Positions 30,091 through 41,703 of a stretch of DNA of 64,000 bases are shown piece by piece. Positions within the stretch are counted from its first letter, which is position 1. The number at the start of each line of letters is the position of its first letter. This DNA is from Rhodococcus sp. AW25M09 (GTDB taxonomy: Bacteria; Actinomycetota; Actinomycetes; Mycobacteriales; Mycobacteriaceae), in contig NZ_CAPS01000040.1 in assembly GCF_000333955.1 (NCBI RefSeq), positions 52,010 to 116,009 on the forward strand, written 5' to 3'. The translations under genes and the position numbers were made by a program. The notes beneath the pieces were generated by a model. That model did no database searches, was not told the DNA's origin, and worked only from the letters and a program-made list of their open reading frames with translations.

Positions 30091-30972
30091 ATGACCACCC
30101 CGACCGCGCTTGCCCGCGCCGCCTATCGAACGCTCGAGCCCTTTCACGTCACCGCCTACTTCAATCCCGAGTTGACGTCGGCCTACGAGGACACCGGTCT
30201 CGATGGTCACGCGTGGTACGTCGGCGCACGGGCGGCCCCGATGGGTCCGTGCGCAGCAAGCGTCGTTGCGGCTGCTTTCTACAACTTCAATCCGGTGCTC
30301 ATCGAGCGCGCGTGGCCCGCCGCCGTTGAGGTCGGTCTCGACTCGGTCTCCGATCGTCGATGGGCGTTGCTCGATTCCGTCCTCGGCACCGCATTGGGCA
30401 CCCTTGCCGCCGACCCCGAGGTGGTGACGATCGCCGATCGACTTCGCGACATCGGCGACGCGGCATCCTTCGCGGGCCGACCACTCGCGGCAGCGTGGCA
30501 TGCCGCCGATCGACCCGAGGTACCGCATCTCGCCCTGTGGCACTCGATCACCGTCCTCCGTGAATGGCGTGGGGATGGACATCTCGCCGCATTGATCGAC
30601 GCAGAACTCGACCCGGCCGAGGCGGCGGTATTCCACGAAGCGAATCGGCAGGCCCCGCAGCCCGGCCGCCGCGCGCTCGGCAAGCGCATCACGCAGCTGA
30701 CTCGCCAGTGGTCCGAGGGCGAATGGGACTCCGCTGCAGAACGACTCGCGACGCGCGGATTGCTCACCACATCGTCCGAAGGTGAGACATTGACCGAAGC
30801 CGGCGTCGCTCTGGATCAGCACATCGAGGATCGCACCGATGTCATGGCGTCGGCTGTGTGGAGGAACGTCTCGGATGCCGAGCAGTTGATCGCGAGCGCG
30901 CGACCGTATGTGAAGGCCGTGATCGACGCAGGCTTCCTGCCCGGCACGAAGAAGCCGCCGACAGTGTCTTGA
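30091..30972 (+). CDS. SCO6745/SalK-like protein
   Basis: 293-aa cytoplasmic protein with the family blocks RTLEPFHVTAYFNPE, ARAAPMGPCAASVVAAAFYNFNP and, at the C-terminus, a winged-helix-like segment (RLATRGLLTTSSEGETLTEAGVAL). Members have been linked to salicylate-type metabolism only by name; the biochemical role is not known to me and none can be read from the sequence. ATG 30091 follows TACCTT by 8 bases. It is tail-to-tail with disA and absent from this place in M. tuberculosis. Confidence 0.7.
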   Translation: MTTPTALARAAYRTLEPFHVTAYFNPELTSAYEDTGLDGHAWYVGARAAPMGPCAASVVAAAFYNFNPVLIERAWPAAVEVGLDSVSDRRWALLDSVLGTALGTLAADPEVVTIADRLRDIGDAASFAGRPLAAAWHAADRPEVPHLALWHSITVLREWRGDGHLAALIDAELDPAEAAVFHEANRQAPQPGRRALGKRITQLTRQWSEGEWDSAAERLATRGLLTTSSEGETLTEAGVALDQHIEDRTDVMASAVWRNVSDAEQLIASARPYVKAVIDAGFLPGTKKPPTVS

Positions 30973-30999
30973 GTCGTCCGGCGTCGGGGTGCGAAGGGC

Positions 31000-32085
31000 C
31001 TAGTCGTACGGCCCAGAGATCGAGGCCTCGGCCAGCCGGGACAGTCCTTCCCGAATGTGCCGGGCCCACAGTCCACCGATTCCGTCGACCGACTGCAGAT
31101 CGGCGGCAGTGGCGGCGAGCAGCCCCTGCAGCGTGCCGAAAGCGCCGACCAGACGATGAATCTGGCTGAACTGCAAGCGCGGAACTCGGGTGAGCACCCG
31201 GTAGCCGCGGGGGCTCATCGGTGTGTCGAGGGCCTCGATGGTCGCGGGATAACCGAACGCGCGGGCCAGCGTCGTCAAGTCCAGCAAATCGACGTCGGTC
31301 AACTTGTCGAGCGCGGCGAGCGCCTTCTCGACGCCGGTGGTGCTCGACGGTTCGTTGCCGGCCAGGTAGTCACGCACTATCAATTGACGATCGACGTCGT
31401 TGTCACCCAACAACTCTTCGAGCTGTAGGGCGAGCTGGCGGCCGTCGGTGCCGAGTTCGAGGACGTTCTGCTCGATCTCCACCGACACCCGCCGCACCAT
31501 CTCGAGCCGCTGTGCGACGGTCAAGGCGTCGCGCAGAGTCACGAAATCCTCGATCTCGACCACCGAGAGTTGGCGAGTGTTCTCGTCGAGCCGCGCCTTG
31601 TACCGCTCGAGGGTCGCGACGGCCTGATTGGCGCGCGAAAGGATGGTGGCCGAGCCCTCGACGACGTGTCTGATGCCGCCGATGTAGACGCTCACGATGC
31701 TCATCGATTGGCTCACGGAGACAACGGGATAGCCGGTTTGCATCGCCGTGCGCTCGGCGGCTCGGTGCCGGGTACCGGACTCGACGGTGGGGATCTTGTG
31801 GTCGGGGACCAGCTGTACGTTGGACCGAACGATTCGCTTGCCATCGGTCGAAAGCACCACTGCGCCATCCATTTTCGACAGCTCGCGAAGCCTGGTCGGT
31901 GCGAACTCGACGTCGAGCTCGAAACCGCCGTCGCAGATCGCTTCGACTTCCTCGTCGTAGCCCAGCACGATCAAGCCGCCGGTGCGACCGCGCAGAATTC
32001 GTTCGAGGCCGTCACGCAGGGCGGTTCCCGGTGCCAGCCGAGCGATGGTCTCGCGCAACGCTGGGGACGGCGTGGTGCTGTCCAT
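31000..32085 (-). CDS. disA: Diadenylate cyclase DisA
   Basis: Makes c-di-AMP from two ATP and scans DNA. The DAC domain (about 1-145) has the catalytic DGA (D73-A75, KMDGAVVLS) and RHR (106-108, GTRHRAAE) motifs. A helical spine domain follows, then a C-terminal RuvA-like helix-hairpin-helix ([24 protein letters not shown]). It is 361 aa. ATG 32085 has GAGGGGGG upstream; an in-frame ATG at 32106 lacks one. It lies downstream of radA, the usual pairing in which RadA modulates DisA. Confidence 0.96.
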   Translation of the reverse strand: MDSTTPSPALRETIARLAPGTALRDGLERILRGRTGGLIVLGYDEEVEAICDGGFELDVEFAPTRLRELSKMDGAVVLSTDGKRIVRSNVQLVPDHKIPTVESGTRHRAAERTAMQTGYPVVSVSQSMSIVSVYIGGIRHVVEGSATILSRANQAVATLERYKARLDENTRQLSVVEIEDFVTLRDALTVAQRLEMVRRVSVEIEQNVLELGTDGRQLALQLEELLGDNDVDRQLIVRDYLAGNEPSSTTGVEKALAALDKLTDVDLLDLTTLARAFGYPATIEALDTPMSPRGYRVLTRVPRLQFSQIHRLVGAFGTLQGLLAATAADLQSVDGIGGLWARHIREGLSRLAEASISGPYD

Positions 32086-32169
32086 GGCGAACCCCCCTCG
32101 TGTCATGTCAGCAGGTCGACCGAGCGCGCGGTCGGATTTTCTCGTGCGAACAAAGAGTACTGCCCGGTG

Positions 32170-33567
32170 TCATACGGGCCGCATACGCGTGTAGGTCAAC
32201 GCCTCGCCGACGTTGGTGACCGTCTTGACTTTGATGCCGTCGGGTATCGGACCGGCGTCCTCGGGGACGATGGCGTAGTTGAAGCCCAATCGGGCCGCTT
32301 CGGCGAGACGGCGGCCCAAACCGGCCACCCGGCGCACTTCGCCCGCCAGACCCACTTCGCCCAGAATGACCATGCCCGCCGGTAGGGGTTGATCGCGAAC
32401 GGCCGACGCGACTGCCGCAGCCAAGGCGAGGTCGGCGGACGGTTCGCTGGTGCGCATGCCGCCGACGGTGGCCGCGTAGACCTCGGCCTTGGACACCTTG
32501 ACCCCGCATCGTCTTTCGAGGACGGCCAGGATCATCGCCACGCGGGCGTGATCGAGTCCGCTGACCGCACGTCGCGGAGACGGCATCGCGGTGTCGACGA
32601 TCAACGCCTGCAGCTCGGCCAAGAGTGGCCGTTTGCCGTCCATGGTGACGGTGACGGCCGTACCGGGGACCGCATCGCCCCGGTGATGGAGGAACAATCC
32701 GGACGGATCGCTGATGCCGACGATCCCGGTTTCCCGCAACTCGAAGCAACCGACCTCGTCGGACGCACCGAACCGATTCTTGACGCCCCGGATCATCCGC
32801 AGAGTGGAGTGCTTGTCACCCTCGAAGTTCAACACCACGTCGACGAGATGCTCGAGGGAGCGCGGGCCCGCCACCGCACCTTCCTTGGTGACGTGGCCGA
32901 CGAGCAGAACCGCGACTCCGGTGGTCTTGGCCAGGGTGGTCAAGGCGCTGGTGATGGCGCGAACCTGAGTGACACCGCCGATGACGCCGTCGACGTCCGC
33001 AGCGAGCATCGTCTGTACCGAATCGACGATCAGCAGGCTCGGCTTGACCTGCTCGACATGGCCGAACACCGTGGCCAGATCGGACTCGGCGGCGAGGAAG
33101 ACTCGCTCGTGCACGGCACCGGTGCGGTCGGCACGCAACCGGACCTGCCCCGCGGACTCCTCGCCCGTGACGTACAGCGCGCGGCGATCGGGGGCCCATC
33201 GAGCCCACCGATGCACGACCTCGAGCAGCAGAGTCGACTTGCCCACTCCGGGTTCACCGGCAAGCAGGACGACCGAGCCGGGAACCAATCCGCCGCCGAG
33301 TACGCGATCGAACTCGTCGATGCCGGTGGTGTTGGCCTGAGAGGTGGCACTGCTGATCGTCGTCAGAGCCGCTGCGGGCGTCGTCGGAATCATCGCCCCG
33401 CCCCCGGAGCGCAGCGCTGACGCGCCCGCTCGGGTGGTCAGGGGTGCGGCGACGGCCTGGACCTCGTCCATGGAGCCCCAGTCTCCACATTCGGGACAAC
33501 GACCGACCCATTTCGAGACGGAGTGACGGCATGCAGAACAGCGGTAGCTCGACTTCGGTTTGACCAC
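32170..33567 (-). CDS. radA: DNA repair protein RadA
   Basis: RecA-like ATPase of recombination and branch migration. The N-terminal zinc finger is C10-C13-C24-C27 (CSAC...CPECGDWGS). Walker A is GEPGVGKS, the RadA signature is KNRFG ([13 protein letters not shown]), and a Lon-like C-terminal domain ends the protein. It is 465 aa, with a GTG start at 33567. It is co-directional with lpqE upstream (56 bases) and disA downstream (84 bases). Confidence 0.96.
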   Translation of the reverse strand: MVKPKSSYRCSACRHSVSKWVGRCPECGDWGSMDEVQAVAAPLTTRAGASALRSGGGAMIPTTPAAALTTISSATSQANTTGIDEFDRVLGGGLVPGSVVLLAGEPGVGKSTLLLEVVHRWARWAPDRRALYVTGEESAGQVRLRADRTGAVHERVFLAAESDLATVFGHVEQVKPSLLIVDSVQTMLAADVDGVIGGVTQVRAITSALTTLAKTTGVAVLLVGHVTKEGAVAGPRSLEHLVDVVLNFEGDKHSTLRMIRGVKNRFGASDEVGCFELRETGIVGISDPSGLFLHHRGDAVPGTAVTVTMDGKRPLLAELQALIVDTAMPSPRRAVSGLDHARVAMILAVLERRCGVKVSKAEVYAATVGGMRTSEPSADLALAAAVASAVRDQPLPAGMVILGEVGLAGEVRRVAGLGRRLAEAARLGFNYAIVPEDAGPIPDGIKVKTVTNVGEALTYTRMRPV

Positions 33568-33623
33568 GTCGGGAGCCTAACGATCTGCACCGACAAGCTC
33601 GAGCGACCTGGTGCCCGAGGTTG

Positions 33624-34229
33624 CTATTCGCCGCCGTGCTCGGATACTGCAGCTTCGGAGCGCTCGAGCTCGTGACCGGCATCGACCGGGACGTTGACGA
33701 CGACCTCGCCGGCCTTCGCGAACTCGAACGTGACCGGCAGCGTCAGGCCCGGTCGAACGTTCTCGCTGATGTCGGCCATCTCGACCTTGATCAGCTGGAT
33801 CGGCAGCAGCGGATCGTCCAGCTGAGTGTCCGCGGGGGAGCCTGCACCCAGCGCGGTCAGCGGGGCGATCTCGGTGCTACCGGATTCGGCTTCGTCGACG
33901 ATGGTGACCTGCGCCTCGGGTGACGAGATGTCGGTCAGTTCGTCGGCGTCGGCCGGGCTGGAGTTGATGGCCGTGAAGCCGAGCTCGACGGTTCCGCCGG
34001 GCTCGATGCTGTATTCCTGCGAATTGGGGTACACGACATGGACGTTGCGTAGCTGAATGTCTCCGACGTCAGCGGAGCTACCGTTGACCGCGGCCACCTG
34101 AGTGGCCGTCTGGGAGATCTGACCTGCGCCGCACGCCGTGAGGGCGAACGCGCCACCGGCGAGGAGAGCGAGGGCGGTGGCCGTCCTTCTGTGGCGGCCA
34201 AGCGGTGTCGCAGTGTCGATTGCAGTCAC
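33624..34229 (-). CDS. lpqE: Putative lipoprotein LpqE
   Basis: A signal peptide with lipobox LTAC (lipidated Cys at residue 33) is followed by a ~165-aa extracellular beta-rich domain. It is 201 aa from GTG 34229, chosen for GGAGG 9 bases ahead. It occupies the lpqE position (next to radA, divergent from carD). No copper-chaperone Met/His signature is visible, so no metal role is assigned. The 289-base gap to carD carries both promoters and a short direct repeat AAGGATGCC (twice, about 34337-34359); no gene was found. Confidence 0.85.
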   Translation of the reverse strand: MTAIDTATPLGRHRRTATALALLAGGAFALTACGAGQISQTATQVAAVNGSSADVGDIQLRNVHVVYPNSQEYSIEPGGTVELGFTAINSSPADADELTDISSPEAQVTIVDEAESGSTEIAPLTALGAGSPADTQLDDPLLPIQLIKVEMADISENVRPGLTLPVTFEFAKAGEVVVNVPVDAGHELERSEAAVSEHGGE

Positions 34230-34482
34230 TTCGGTCGTCCTCCATGTGGTGCCGGGCCGGCTCGGTCCATCTACGTCCACTAGGGAGAGTAGTAGTTCTC
34301 GTCCGTCGGCCGCTCGTGGGGTCCACCAGCCGTCGAAGGATGCCAGGTAAGGATGCCTTTCACCGGTGCGGCCTGCAGAACGACCAAGGCGGAAATGTGG
34401 CCCCGGATACACGTCGGCGAGTCTGTGTCAACCCCTGATTCGGCGTCAGTATGCCCCTGACCTGCACCGTTGATATTAGGCG

Positions 34483-34491
34483 TGGTATTCT
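34483..34491 (+). promoter_or_regulatory. Extended -10 promoter of carD
   Basis: TG-G-TATTCT at 34483-34491 is an extended -10 element 27 bases before the carD ATG; GAAAGGGG (34500-34508) is the ribosome site. No good -35 is visible at the standard spacing. Confidence 0.5.
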
Positions 34492-34497
34492 GGGTAA

Positions 34498-35007
<510 letters not shown>

Positions 35008-35008
35008 A

Positions 35009-35674
35009 GTGAACGGTACTGCCGGCGACGTAGTCGCCCTGGTACCCGCTGCAGGCAAAGGCCTTCGGCTCGGATTCGACGAGCCGAAGGCATTCGTCTG
35101 TCTGGGTACCGACTCCCTTCTGACGCGATCCGTCGACGGGCTTCGAGCGTCCGGTGCCGTCGATCGCATCGTCGTCATCGTTCCCGCAGATCTGGTCGAG
35201 GCTGCCCGCGATCATGTCGGTGCCGATGTCATCGTCGTGGCGGGTGGCGTCGAGCGCACCGATTCGGTGCGCGCCGGCCTCGCTGCCGTCGGCGACGCCT
35301 CCGTCGTTCTCGTCCACGACGCCGCGCGGGCTCTCACCCCGCCGACCCTGATCGCCCGCGTCGTGGCCGAGGTCCGCGCCGGCCGGTCTGCCGTCATACC
35401 GGTTCTGCCGGTCGTCGACACCATCAAGTCCGTCGACCTGATGGGTGCCGTGGTCGGGACTCCCGATCGCGCGGGCCTGCGCTCGGTGCAGACCCCGCAG
35501 GGCTTCGAGTCCGATGTCCTCCGCCGTGCCTACGACGCGACGACCGACATCTCCACCGACGACGCCGGCTTGGTCGAGCGCATCGGCGAGACGGTGCACA
35601 CCATCGTCGGCGATGCGCTCGCATTCAAGATCACCACTCCACTCGACCTGCTACTTGCACAGGCCCTTATATGA
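35009..35674 (+). CDS. ispD: 2-C-methyl-D-erythritol 4-phosphate cytidylyltransferase
   Basis: Third step of the MEP isoprenoid route: MEP plus CTP gives CDP-ME. The nucleotidyltransferase signature [19 protein letters not shown] is at residues 11-29, with [23 protein letters not shown] and [10 protein letters not shown]. It is 221 aa. GTG 35009 starts one base after the carD stop. Confidence 0.95.
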   Translation: MNGTAGDVVALVPAAGKGLRLGFDEPKAFVCLGTDSLLTRSVDGLRASGAVDRIVVIVPADLVEAARDHVGADVIVVAGGVERTDSVRAGLAAVGDASVVLVHDAARALTPPTLIARVVAEVRAGRSAVIPVLPVVDTIKSVDLMGAVVGTPDRAGLRSVQTPQGFESDVLRRAYDATTDISTDDAGLVERIGETVHTIVGDALAFKITTPLDLLLAQALI

Positions 35675-35684
35675 GAGGTCAGCC

Positions 35685-36149
35685 ATGAGAGTCGGCATCG
35701 GCAGCGACGTCCATCCCATCGCCCCCGGTCGGCCGTGTTGGCTGGCCGGATTGCTGTTCGAGGACGCGGACGGACTCGACGGGCATTCCGACGGCGATGT
35801 CGCCTCCCACGCTCTGTGTGACGCGCTGTTGTCCGCGGCAGGCCTCGGCGACCTCGGGTCGGTGTTCGGTACGGGGCGTCCGGAATGGGACGGGGTCAGC
35901 GGAGCTGTCATGTTGACCGAGGTCAAGCGGCTGCTCGACGCCGACGGGTTCGCAATCGCAAACGCTGCGGTGCAGATCATCGGCAACCGCCCCAAGATCG
36001 GACCGCGGCGGGTCGAGGCGCAGGAAGTTCTCACGAGGGTGCTCGGTGCACCGGTATCGGTGTCTGCGACCACCACCGACGGGCTCGGACTGACCGGTCG
36101 CGGCGAAGGAATCGCGGCCATCGCGACCGCACTTGTCATGGCGGGGTAA
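35685..36149 (+). CDS. ispF: 2-C-methyl-D-erythritol 2,4-cyclodiphosphate synthase
   Basis: Cyclises CDP-ME 2-phosphate in the MEP route. Metal ligands D8, H10 and H42 are visible ([23 protein letters not shown]), as is the [11 protein letters not shown] end motif. It is 154 aa. ATG 35685 was chosen with GAGAGG upstream. It starts 10 bases after ispD. Confidence 0.95.
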   Translation: MRVGIGSDVHPIAPGRPCWLAGLLFEDADGLDGHSDGDVASHALCDALLSAAGLGDLGSVFGTGRPEWDGVSGAVMLTEVKRLLDADGFAIANAAVQIIGNRPKIGPRRVEAQEVLTRVLGAPVSVSATTTDGLGLTGRGEGIAAIATALVMAG

Positions 36150-36172
36150 AACCACCGGTAGCATTGCTGGTC

Positions 36173-37588
36173 GTGACCCTTCACCTACACGACACCGAGA
36201 CGAGGGCCCTGCGGGAATTCACCCCCTTGGTCCCTGGCCATGCATCGGTGTACCTGTGTGGTGCGACGGTGCAGGGCGAACCGCACATCGGCCACGTGCG
36301 CAGCGGCGTTGCCTTCGACGTACTACGTCGCTGGTTGCTGGCGCACGACTATGACGTCGCCTTCGTTCGCAACGTCACCGACATCGACGACAAGATTCTC
36401 AACAAGGCCCGTGACGCGGGCCGGCCGTGGTGGGAGTGGGCCGCGACGTACGAGCGTTCCTTCACCTGGGCCTACGACCGACTCGGAGTCCTTCCGCCGT
36501 CGGCAGAGCCGCGCGCTACCGGGCACATCACGCAGATGGTCCAGCTGATCGAGCGGTTGATCGAACGCGGACATGCCTACGCAGACGAATGCGGCGACGT
36601 CTACTTCGCCGTGCAGAGCTTTCCTGGCTATGGCGCGCTGTCCGGCCACAAACTCGACGACGTGCACCAGGGTGAGAGCGTTGCCGAGGGCAAGCGGGAT
36701 CCTCGCGACTTCACCCTGTGGAAGGGCGCGAAGCCAGGCGAGCCGTCGTGGCCGACGCCGTGGGGATCCGGCCGTCCGGGCTGGCACCTCGAATGCTCGG
36801 CGATGGCGGAGAACTACCTCGGCCCGGATTTCGACATCCACTGCGGCGGACTCGACCTGGTGTTCCCACATCACGAGAACGAGCGGGCGCAGTCGATGGC
36901 GGCCGGTGACGGCTTCTCGCGGTACTGGCTGCACAACGGCTGGGTGACGATGGGCGGCGAGAAGATGTCGAAGTCCCTCGGCAATGTGCTCTCGGTACCG
37001 AATGTGCTCAAAAAGGTTCGCCCGCAAGAGCTTCGGTTCTACCTCGGCGGCGCGCACTACCGCTCGATGCTCGAGTATTCCGACACGGCGCTCGAGACCG
37101 CGGCCGTGACGTATCGGGGCATCGAAGGGTTCGTCAAGCGAGCCGTCGAGCGGGCCGGTGAAGTACCGATGGGCAAGTGGACCGCCGGATTTGCCGAGGC
37201 TCTCGACGACGACCTCGGGGTTCCCAAGGCATTGGCCGAGATTCACGCCACCGTCACCCTCGGCAACACCGCGCTCGAGTCCGGAGACATGGCTGCGGCC
37301 GTGGAGTACGCCGCCAGCGTGCGGGCGATGCTGGACATTCTGGGCGTCGACCCACTCGATCCGCACTGGATCAGCGACGGTGGTTCCGACACAGCAGCTA
37401 TCGGCGCTTTGGGGGTTCTGGTCGAGGCCGAGCTGGAGCGTCGGGCAACGGCAAAGGCGACCAAGGACTGGGCCGCCGCAGACGACATACGGACAAGACT
37501 GGCCAAGGCCGGAGTCGACGTGACAGATACACCCAACGGGCCCGAATGGTCGCTGGGTACGAGTAAGACCGACGAAGCAGGTTTGTGA
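36173..37588 (+). CDS. cysS: Cysteinyl-tRNA synthetase
   Basis: Charges tRNA-Cys. It shows HIGH at 38-41 ([11 protein letters not shown]), KMSKS ([11 protein letters not shown]) and zinc ligands C29 (YLCGATV), the Cys of GWHLECSAM, and the His/Glu of FPHHENE. A DALR anticodon domain covers the C-terminal third. It is 471 aa. GTG 36173 lies 9 bases after TAGCAT, a possible internal leaderless promoter within the operon. It overlaps rlmB by one base. Confidence 0.95.
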   Translation: MTLHLHDTETRALREFTPLVPGHASVYLCGATVQGEPHIGHVRSGVAFDVLRRWLLAHDYDVAFVRNVTDIDDKILNKARDAGRPWWEWAATYERSFTWAYDRLGVLPPSAEPRATGHITQMVQLIERLIERGHAYADECGDVYFAVQSFPGYGALSGHKLDDVHQGESVAEGKRDPRDFTLWKGAKPGEPSWPTPWGSGRPGWHLECSAMAENYLGPDFDIHCGGLDLVFPHHENERAQSMAAGDGFSRYWLHNGWVTMGGEKMSKSLGNVLSVPNVLKKVRPQELRFYLGGAHYRSMLEYSDTALETAAVTYRGIEGFVKRAVERAGEVPMGKWTAGFAEALDDDLGVPKALAEIHATVTLGNTALESGDMAAAVEYAASVRAMLDILGVDPLDPHWISDGGSDTAAIGALGVLVEAELERRATAKATKDWAAADDIRTRLAKAGVDVTDTPNGPEWSLGTSKTDEAGL

Positions 37589-38571
37589 TGGCAGGCAATT
37601 CGAGTAGGCGCGGCGCAATCCGCAAGGACGGCACCAAGAAGGGGCAGGTCGCCGGATCCGGAGGCAAGCGCCGTAAGGGTCTCGAGGGCCGTGGCGCGAC
37701 GCCTCCCGCCTCCGAGCGCACCAAGCATCCCGCGGCGCGTCGGGCGAAGCTCGCCGAGAAGTCGGCACAGAACCGTGGCGGCGCTGCCGGCGGCCGCGCC
37801 GGTGGGCGTCCGGCCGGTCGTAAAGCAGAAGACGGTCCAGAGGTGGTGCTCGGCCGCAACCCCGTCGTGGAATGCCTACGCGCGGGTGTGCCCGCCACCG
37901 CCCTGTGGGTTGCCGTCGGAACGGACAGCGACGAGCGGCTCAAGGAGGCCGTGCAGCGTGCCGGAGACGCACGCATCTCGATCCTCGAAGTGCCCCGCTC
38001 GGATCTGGACAAGCTCAGCGCCAACGGATTGCACCAGGGCCTCGCCCTGCAGGTGCCGCCGTACCGCTATGCGCACCCCGACGATCTGATCTCGAACGCG
38101 CGCACGCACCAGGAGCCGGCACTGTTCGTGGCTCTCGACAACATCACCGACCCACGCAACCTCGGTGCGGTCGTGCGATCGGTGGCTGCGTTCGGCGGCC
38201 ACGGCGTCGTGATCCCGCAGCGGCGCAGCGCGAGTGTGTCGGCGGTGGCGTGGCGAACCAGCGCTGGAGCCGCTGCTCGCCTGCCGATCGCGCGTGCAGT
38301 GAACCTGACTCGCACACTGAAGGATTGGCAGTCCAAGGGCGTCACCGTCGTCGGCCTCGACGCAGGTGGCGACACCGAACTCGACACCTTCGACGGTAAA
38401 GGCCCGGTCGTCATCGTCGTCGGATCCGAGGGCAAGGGGCTCTCCCGGTTGGTCAGCGAGACCTGCGATCACATCCTGTCGATCCCGATGGCCGGTCCGG
38501 TGGAGTCACTCAACGCATCCGTCGCGGCGGGCGTCGTGTTGGCCGACATCGCTCGGCAACGTCGGGCCTAG
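37588..38571 (+). CDS. rlmB: 23S rRNA 2'-O-ribose methyltransferase RlmB (SpoU family)
   Basis: SPOUT-class enzyme that methylates G2251 of 23S rRNA. A basic, Gly/Ala-rich extension (1-80) precedes the substrate-binding domain ([14 protein letters not shown]). The trefoil-knot catalytic domain has motif 1 [15 protein letters not shown], motif 2 VVGSEGKGL and motif 3 [20 protein letters not shown]. It is 327 aa. ATG 37588 overlaps the cysS stop; GTG 37585 is one codon earlier. It is tail-to-tail with pxpC. Confidence 0.93.
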   Translation: MAGNSSRRGAIRKDGTKKGQVAGSGGKRRKGLEGRGATPPASERTKHPAARRAKLAEKSAQNRGGAAGGRAGGRPAGRKAEDGPEVVLGRNPVVECLRAGVPATALWVAVGTDSDERLKEAVQRAGDARISILEVPRSDLDKLSANGLHQGLALQVPPYRYAHPDDLISNARTHQEPALFVALDNITDPRNLGAVVRSVAAFGGHGVVIPQRRSASVSAVAWRTSAGAAARLPIARAVNLTRTLKDWQSKGVTVVGLDAGGDTELDTFDGKGPVVIVVGSEGKGLSRLVSETCDHILSIPMAGPVESLNASVAAGVVLADIARQRRA

Positions 38572-38605
38572 TCGGTTCGTCGGCGCGGCTGCCTGGGTGG
38601 CCGAC

Positions 38606-39460
38606 TCAATCGACAGCGCGGAAATGCACCAGGCTGCCGGGGGTGAGTTGCGCGGCGGCGGACACGTCCGCTGCCGTGACGACGGCGATCACCGGGTAAC
38701 CGCCCGTGACGGGGTGGTCGGCGAGAAACAGCACCGGCTGCCCGGACGGCGGCACCTGGATCGCCCCGAGAACCATTCCTTCGCTGGCCAGTTCCTGGTC
38801 GATTGCGCGGTGCAGGGGCTCGGCACCCTCGAGCCTGATTCCGACGCGATCAGCGTCCACAGTCACCGTCCACGGTTGCTGCAGTAGCAGTGCCCTGGCG
38901 TGTTCTGTGAACCACTCATCACGCGGCCCGAAGGTGACGCGTAGGTCCTGTTCGACGGCCGGTGGAGGTACGAAATCGGCCGCGGGCCAGTCTGATCGCG
39001 CGTCTCCGACGGCGAGCACCGTGCCGGGGGAGAGCGCTGCGGGCCCGAGGCCGGACATCGTGTCCCTCGATCGGCTGCCGAGGACTTCGGGGACGTCGAT
39101 CCCGCCGCGCACGGCGAGGTAGCTGCGCAGGCCCGATGTCGGCGTGGACAATTGCAGTTCCTGTCCGGCTCGGATGATGATCGTCGAGTTCAGTCCCTGT
39201 GCGATGCCGTCCACCAGGCAGATCACCTGCGCACCGGTGACGGCGGCCAGGGCGTCGAACTCGGCGCGCACTCTCAGGCCGCCGAACGTCACTTCCAGTG
39301 TGGCGGCGTCGGACTGGTTGCCCACCAGTCTGTTCGCTGCATCGTGAGAGCGCAGATCGGCCGCACCGGAGCGCCCCACTCCGATCGACGCGTGCCCTGG
39401 TCGGCCACGGTCCTGGACGGTGCACAGCGGTCCCGTCTGCAGGACGGTCAGGGCTCTCAT
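38606..39460 (-). CDS. pxpC: 5-oxoprolinase subunit C
   Basis: KipA-type biotin-dependent carboxyltransferase-like subunit of the ATP-dependent 5-oxoprolinase, which opens 5-oxoproline to glutamate. It has TVQDRGRPGHASIGVGRSGAAD near the start, LRSYLAVRGGIDVP in the middle and HPVTGGYPVIAVV at the end. It is 284 aa. It overlaps pxpB by four bases and is the last gene of the run. Confidence 0.9.
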   Translation of the reverse strand: MRALTVLQTGPLCTVQDRGRPGHASIGVGRSGAADLRSHDAANRLVGNQSDAATLEVTFGGLRVRAEFDALAAVTGAQVICLVDGIAQGLNSTIIIRAGQELQLSTPTSGLRSYLAVRGGIDVPEVLGSRSRDTMSGLGPAALSPGTVLAVGDARSDWPAADFVPPPAVEQDLRVTFGPRDEWFTEHARALLLQQPWTVTVDADRVGIRLEGAEPLHRAIDQELASEGMVLGAIQVPPSGQPVLFLADHPVTGGYPVIAVVTAADVSAAAQLTPGSLVHFRAVD

Positions 39461-40056
39461 GCTCGCTCGAATCGTACGGTGGTTCCGGGGCGCAGCAGGG
39501 CCGGTGGATCACGATCGAGGTCCCACAGCTGAGCGTCGGTGCGCCCGATCAACTGCCAACCGCCGGGCGAGGACCGCGGGTAGATGCCCGAGAACTCCCC
39601 GGCCAGTCCCACTGAGCCAGCGGGAACACTGGTCCGCGGCGACGTGCGCCGCGGGACGTGCAGTCGTTCGTCGGCACCGATGAGATAGCCGAAGCCGGGG
39701 GCGAAGCCGCCGAACGCGACGGTCCACGTCTGGTCGAGATGGGCCGCAACGACTTCCGTGGTGGACAAGCCGGTCAGACGCGACACCTCGTCGAGGTCTT
39801 CGCCGTCGTAGACGACGGGAATCGTGACGGTCTCCGAACGGTCGCTGGTTCCGTCGACGGGCTTCATGCGGGAGATCCAGTCCACTATCGGCTGCCGTGG
39901 CCCGTCGAACATCACCAGGACGGTACGGGCGGCCGGAACGAGATCGACGACGGCGGGCGGCGGATCGGCTACCAGTGCGCGGTAGTGCGCCATCGCCTCG
40001 TCGAGTCCATCGAATTCGACGAGGAGGGCGCTCTCGCCGGCCGAGAGGATGCGCAT
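39457..40056 (-). CDS. pxpB: 5-oxoprolinase subunit B
   Basis: KipI-type subunit of 5-oxoprolinase. Signatures are SAGESALLVEF at the N-terminus, and FGGFAPGFGYLIG, PRRTSPRTSVPAGSVGLAGEFSGIYP and GGWQLIGRT in the C-terminal half. It is 199 aa, slightly short for the family. ATG 40056 overlaps the pxpA stop by one base; the frame is open further upstream but out of register with homologues. Confidence 0.9.
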   Translation of the reverse strand: MRILSAGESALLVEFDGLDEAMAHYRALVADPPPAVVDLVPAARTVLVMFDGPRQPIVDWISRMKPVDGTSDRSETVTIPVVYDGEDLDEVSRLTGLSTTEVVAAHLDQTWTVAFGGFAPGFGYLIGADERLHVPRRTSPRTSVPAGSVGLAGEFSGIYPRSSPGGWQLIGRTDAQLWDLDRDPPALLRPGTTVRFERA

Positions 40057-40814
40057 CAGACGAAGGCGGTGATATCGATGTCGTTGGCTTGCAGCAGTTC
40101 CGACACCGCGGTGGCCATTGCGACCGCATCGGGGGAATCGCCGTGCAGACAGATCGACTCGGCCTGGACAGCGACGTGTGAGCCGTCCGCCGCTACGACG
40201 GTGCCCTCGGTGATCATGGTCAGCACTCTGTGGGCGACCGCGTCGGGCTCGGAGAGCACCGCACCCGGCTCCGAGCGAGAGACCAGCGTTCCCTGTGGGG
40301 TATAGGCGCGATCTGCGAACGCCTCTGTGACAGTGCGCAACCCGGCTCGTTCGGCCTCGTCGAGAAACACCGAACCGGGGAGACCGAGCACCGGCAGTGT
40401 CGCGTCGTACGCGGTGACGGCGTCGACCACGGCCTTGGCCTGCTCGCGGTGGTGCACGATCGCGTTGTACAGCGCCCCATGCGGTTTGACGTAGGCGATG
40501 GCCGAACCGGCGACCTGGGCGAGGGCGTCGAGTGCCCCCATCTGATAGATCACATCGGCGGTGAGATCGACGGGGGAGACGTCGAGGAAGCGGCGACCGA
40601 ACCCGGCGAGGTCGTGATAGCCGACCTGAGCTCCGATCCGTACGGCTGCCTTCGCGGCCGTACGGCACGTGCGCAACAGCGTGGTGGGATCACCGGCATG
40701 GAAGCCGCACGCGACGTTGGCGCTCGAGACGAGGGCGAGCATGGCGTCGTCGTCCCCGAGAGTCCACGCGCCGTAGCTTTCGCCGAGATCGGCGTTGAGA
40801 TCGATGGACGTCAC
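40056..40814 (-). CDS. pxpA: 5-oxoprolinase subunit A
   Basis: LamB/YcsF family subunit. It starts [14 protein letters not shown] and contains [37 protein letters not shown] and [12 protein letters not shown], all strong family marks. It is 252 aa with GTG 40814. It lies just 10 bases after znuB, so it is probably on the zinc-importer transcript. Confidence 0.93.
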   Translation of the reverse strand: MTSIDLNADLGESYGAWTLGDDDAMLALVSSANVACGFHAGDPTTLLRTCRTAAKAAVRIGAQVGYHDLAGFGRRFLDVSPVDLTADVIYQMGALDALAQVAGSAIAYVKPHGALYNAIVHHREQAKAVVDAVTAYDATLPVLGLPGSVFLDEAERAGLRTVTEAFADRAYTPQGTLVSRSEPGAVLSEPDAVAHRVLTMITEGTVVAADGSHVAVQAESICLHGDSPDAVAMATAVSELLQANDIDITAFV

Positions 40815-40824
40815 CCTCGATATC

Positions 40825-41703
40825 CTAGGCGGCGACGAGCCGTCCGGAATTGGCCTTACGGGTTCGGCCGATGGCGCGGCAGCCGAGGTAGATGACGAAC
40901 GAGATGGTCGTGACGAACGTCGAGACCGGCAGGCCGGGAGCGAGGGAGAGCAGGATGCCCCCGACGGCGGCGATCTCGGCGAACAGAACGGACAACAATG
41001 TCGCCTTGAGCGGGCTCGCGGTCAATCGAGCGGCGGCAGCGGCCGGGGTGATGAGGAGCGAGAGCACGAGAAGTGCGCCGACGATCTGGACGCCGAGCGC
41101 ACACGCGACGCCCACGAGCACAGCGAACACGACCGACAGCGCGCGAACCGGAACTCCGCGGGCCAGGGCCACCTCGGGATCGGTGCTGGCGAACAGCAGC
41201 GGCCGGTAGACGAAGGCGAGCACGATCAGTACCACCACAGCGCACACCAGTAGCAGCTGAATTCCGCTCTGCCCGACGCCGACGATCTGACCGATGAGCA
41301 GCGAGAAACTGGTGCCGGTTCGGCCGGGGTAGAGCCAGATGAACAGTACCGACAGTCCGAGGCCGAAGGACATGATGACGCCGATGACCGAGTCGCGGTC
41401 GCGCGCCTTGTTGCCGAGCAGCGCGAACATCACCGCCGCGACGACCGATCCGACGATGGCTCCGAGGCCGACGGTAATGCCGACGAGCAGTGCCGCGGAC
41501 GCACCCGTGAGCGAGAGTTCACTGGATCCGTGCACCGCGAAGGCCCACTGGCGGCTGACGATCAACGGTCCGAGCGCGCCGGCGAGCAGCCCGAGAATGG
41601 CGGCCGCGATCAAGGCCTGCTGAACGAAGTCGTACGTCAGCAGGTTGGCGGTGGTGTGGAAGTCGAGCATCTTCGAGAATGCGTCGAGAACCTTCTCGTT
41701 CAT
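40825..41703 (-). CDS. znuB: Zinc/manganese-type ABC transporter permease
   Basis: Polytopic membrane component of the ABC-3 family, 292 aa with about eight to nine helices. It has [30 protein letters not shown], the GxxGP/HG loop typical of ZnuB, and [17 protein letters not shown] in the later half. It overlaps znuC by four bases. Zinc specificity is inferred from the His-rich binding protein encoded upstream. Confidence 0.9.
   Translation of the reverse strand: MNEKVLDAFSKMLDFHTTANLLTYDFVQQALIAAAILGLLAGALGPLIVSRQWAFAVHGSSELSLTGASAALLVGITVGLGAIVGSVVAAVMFALLGNKARDRDSVIGVIMSFGLGLSVLFIWLYPGRTGTSFSLLIGQIVGVGQSGIQLLLVCAVVVLIVLAFVYRPLLFASTDPEVALARGVPVRALSVVFAVLVGVACALGVQIVGALLVLSLLITPAAAAARLTASPLKATLLSVLFAEIAAVGGILLSLAPGLPVSTFVTTISFVIYLGCRAIGRTRKANSGRLVAA

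Noticed and set aside
33624..34229. LpqE as a PCu(A)C copper chaperone
   Set aside because: The Met/His copper signature is not visible; very few Met and His are present.
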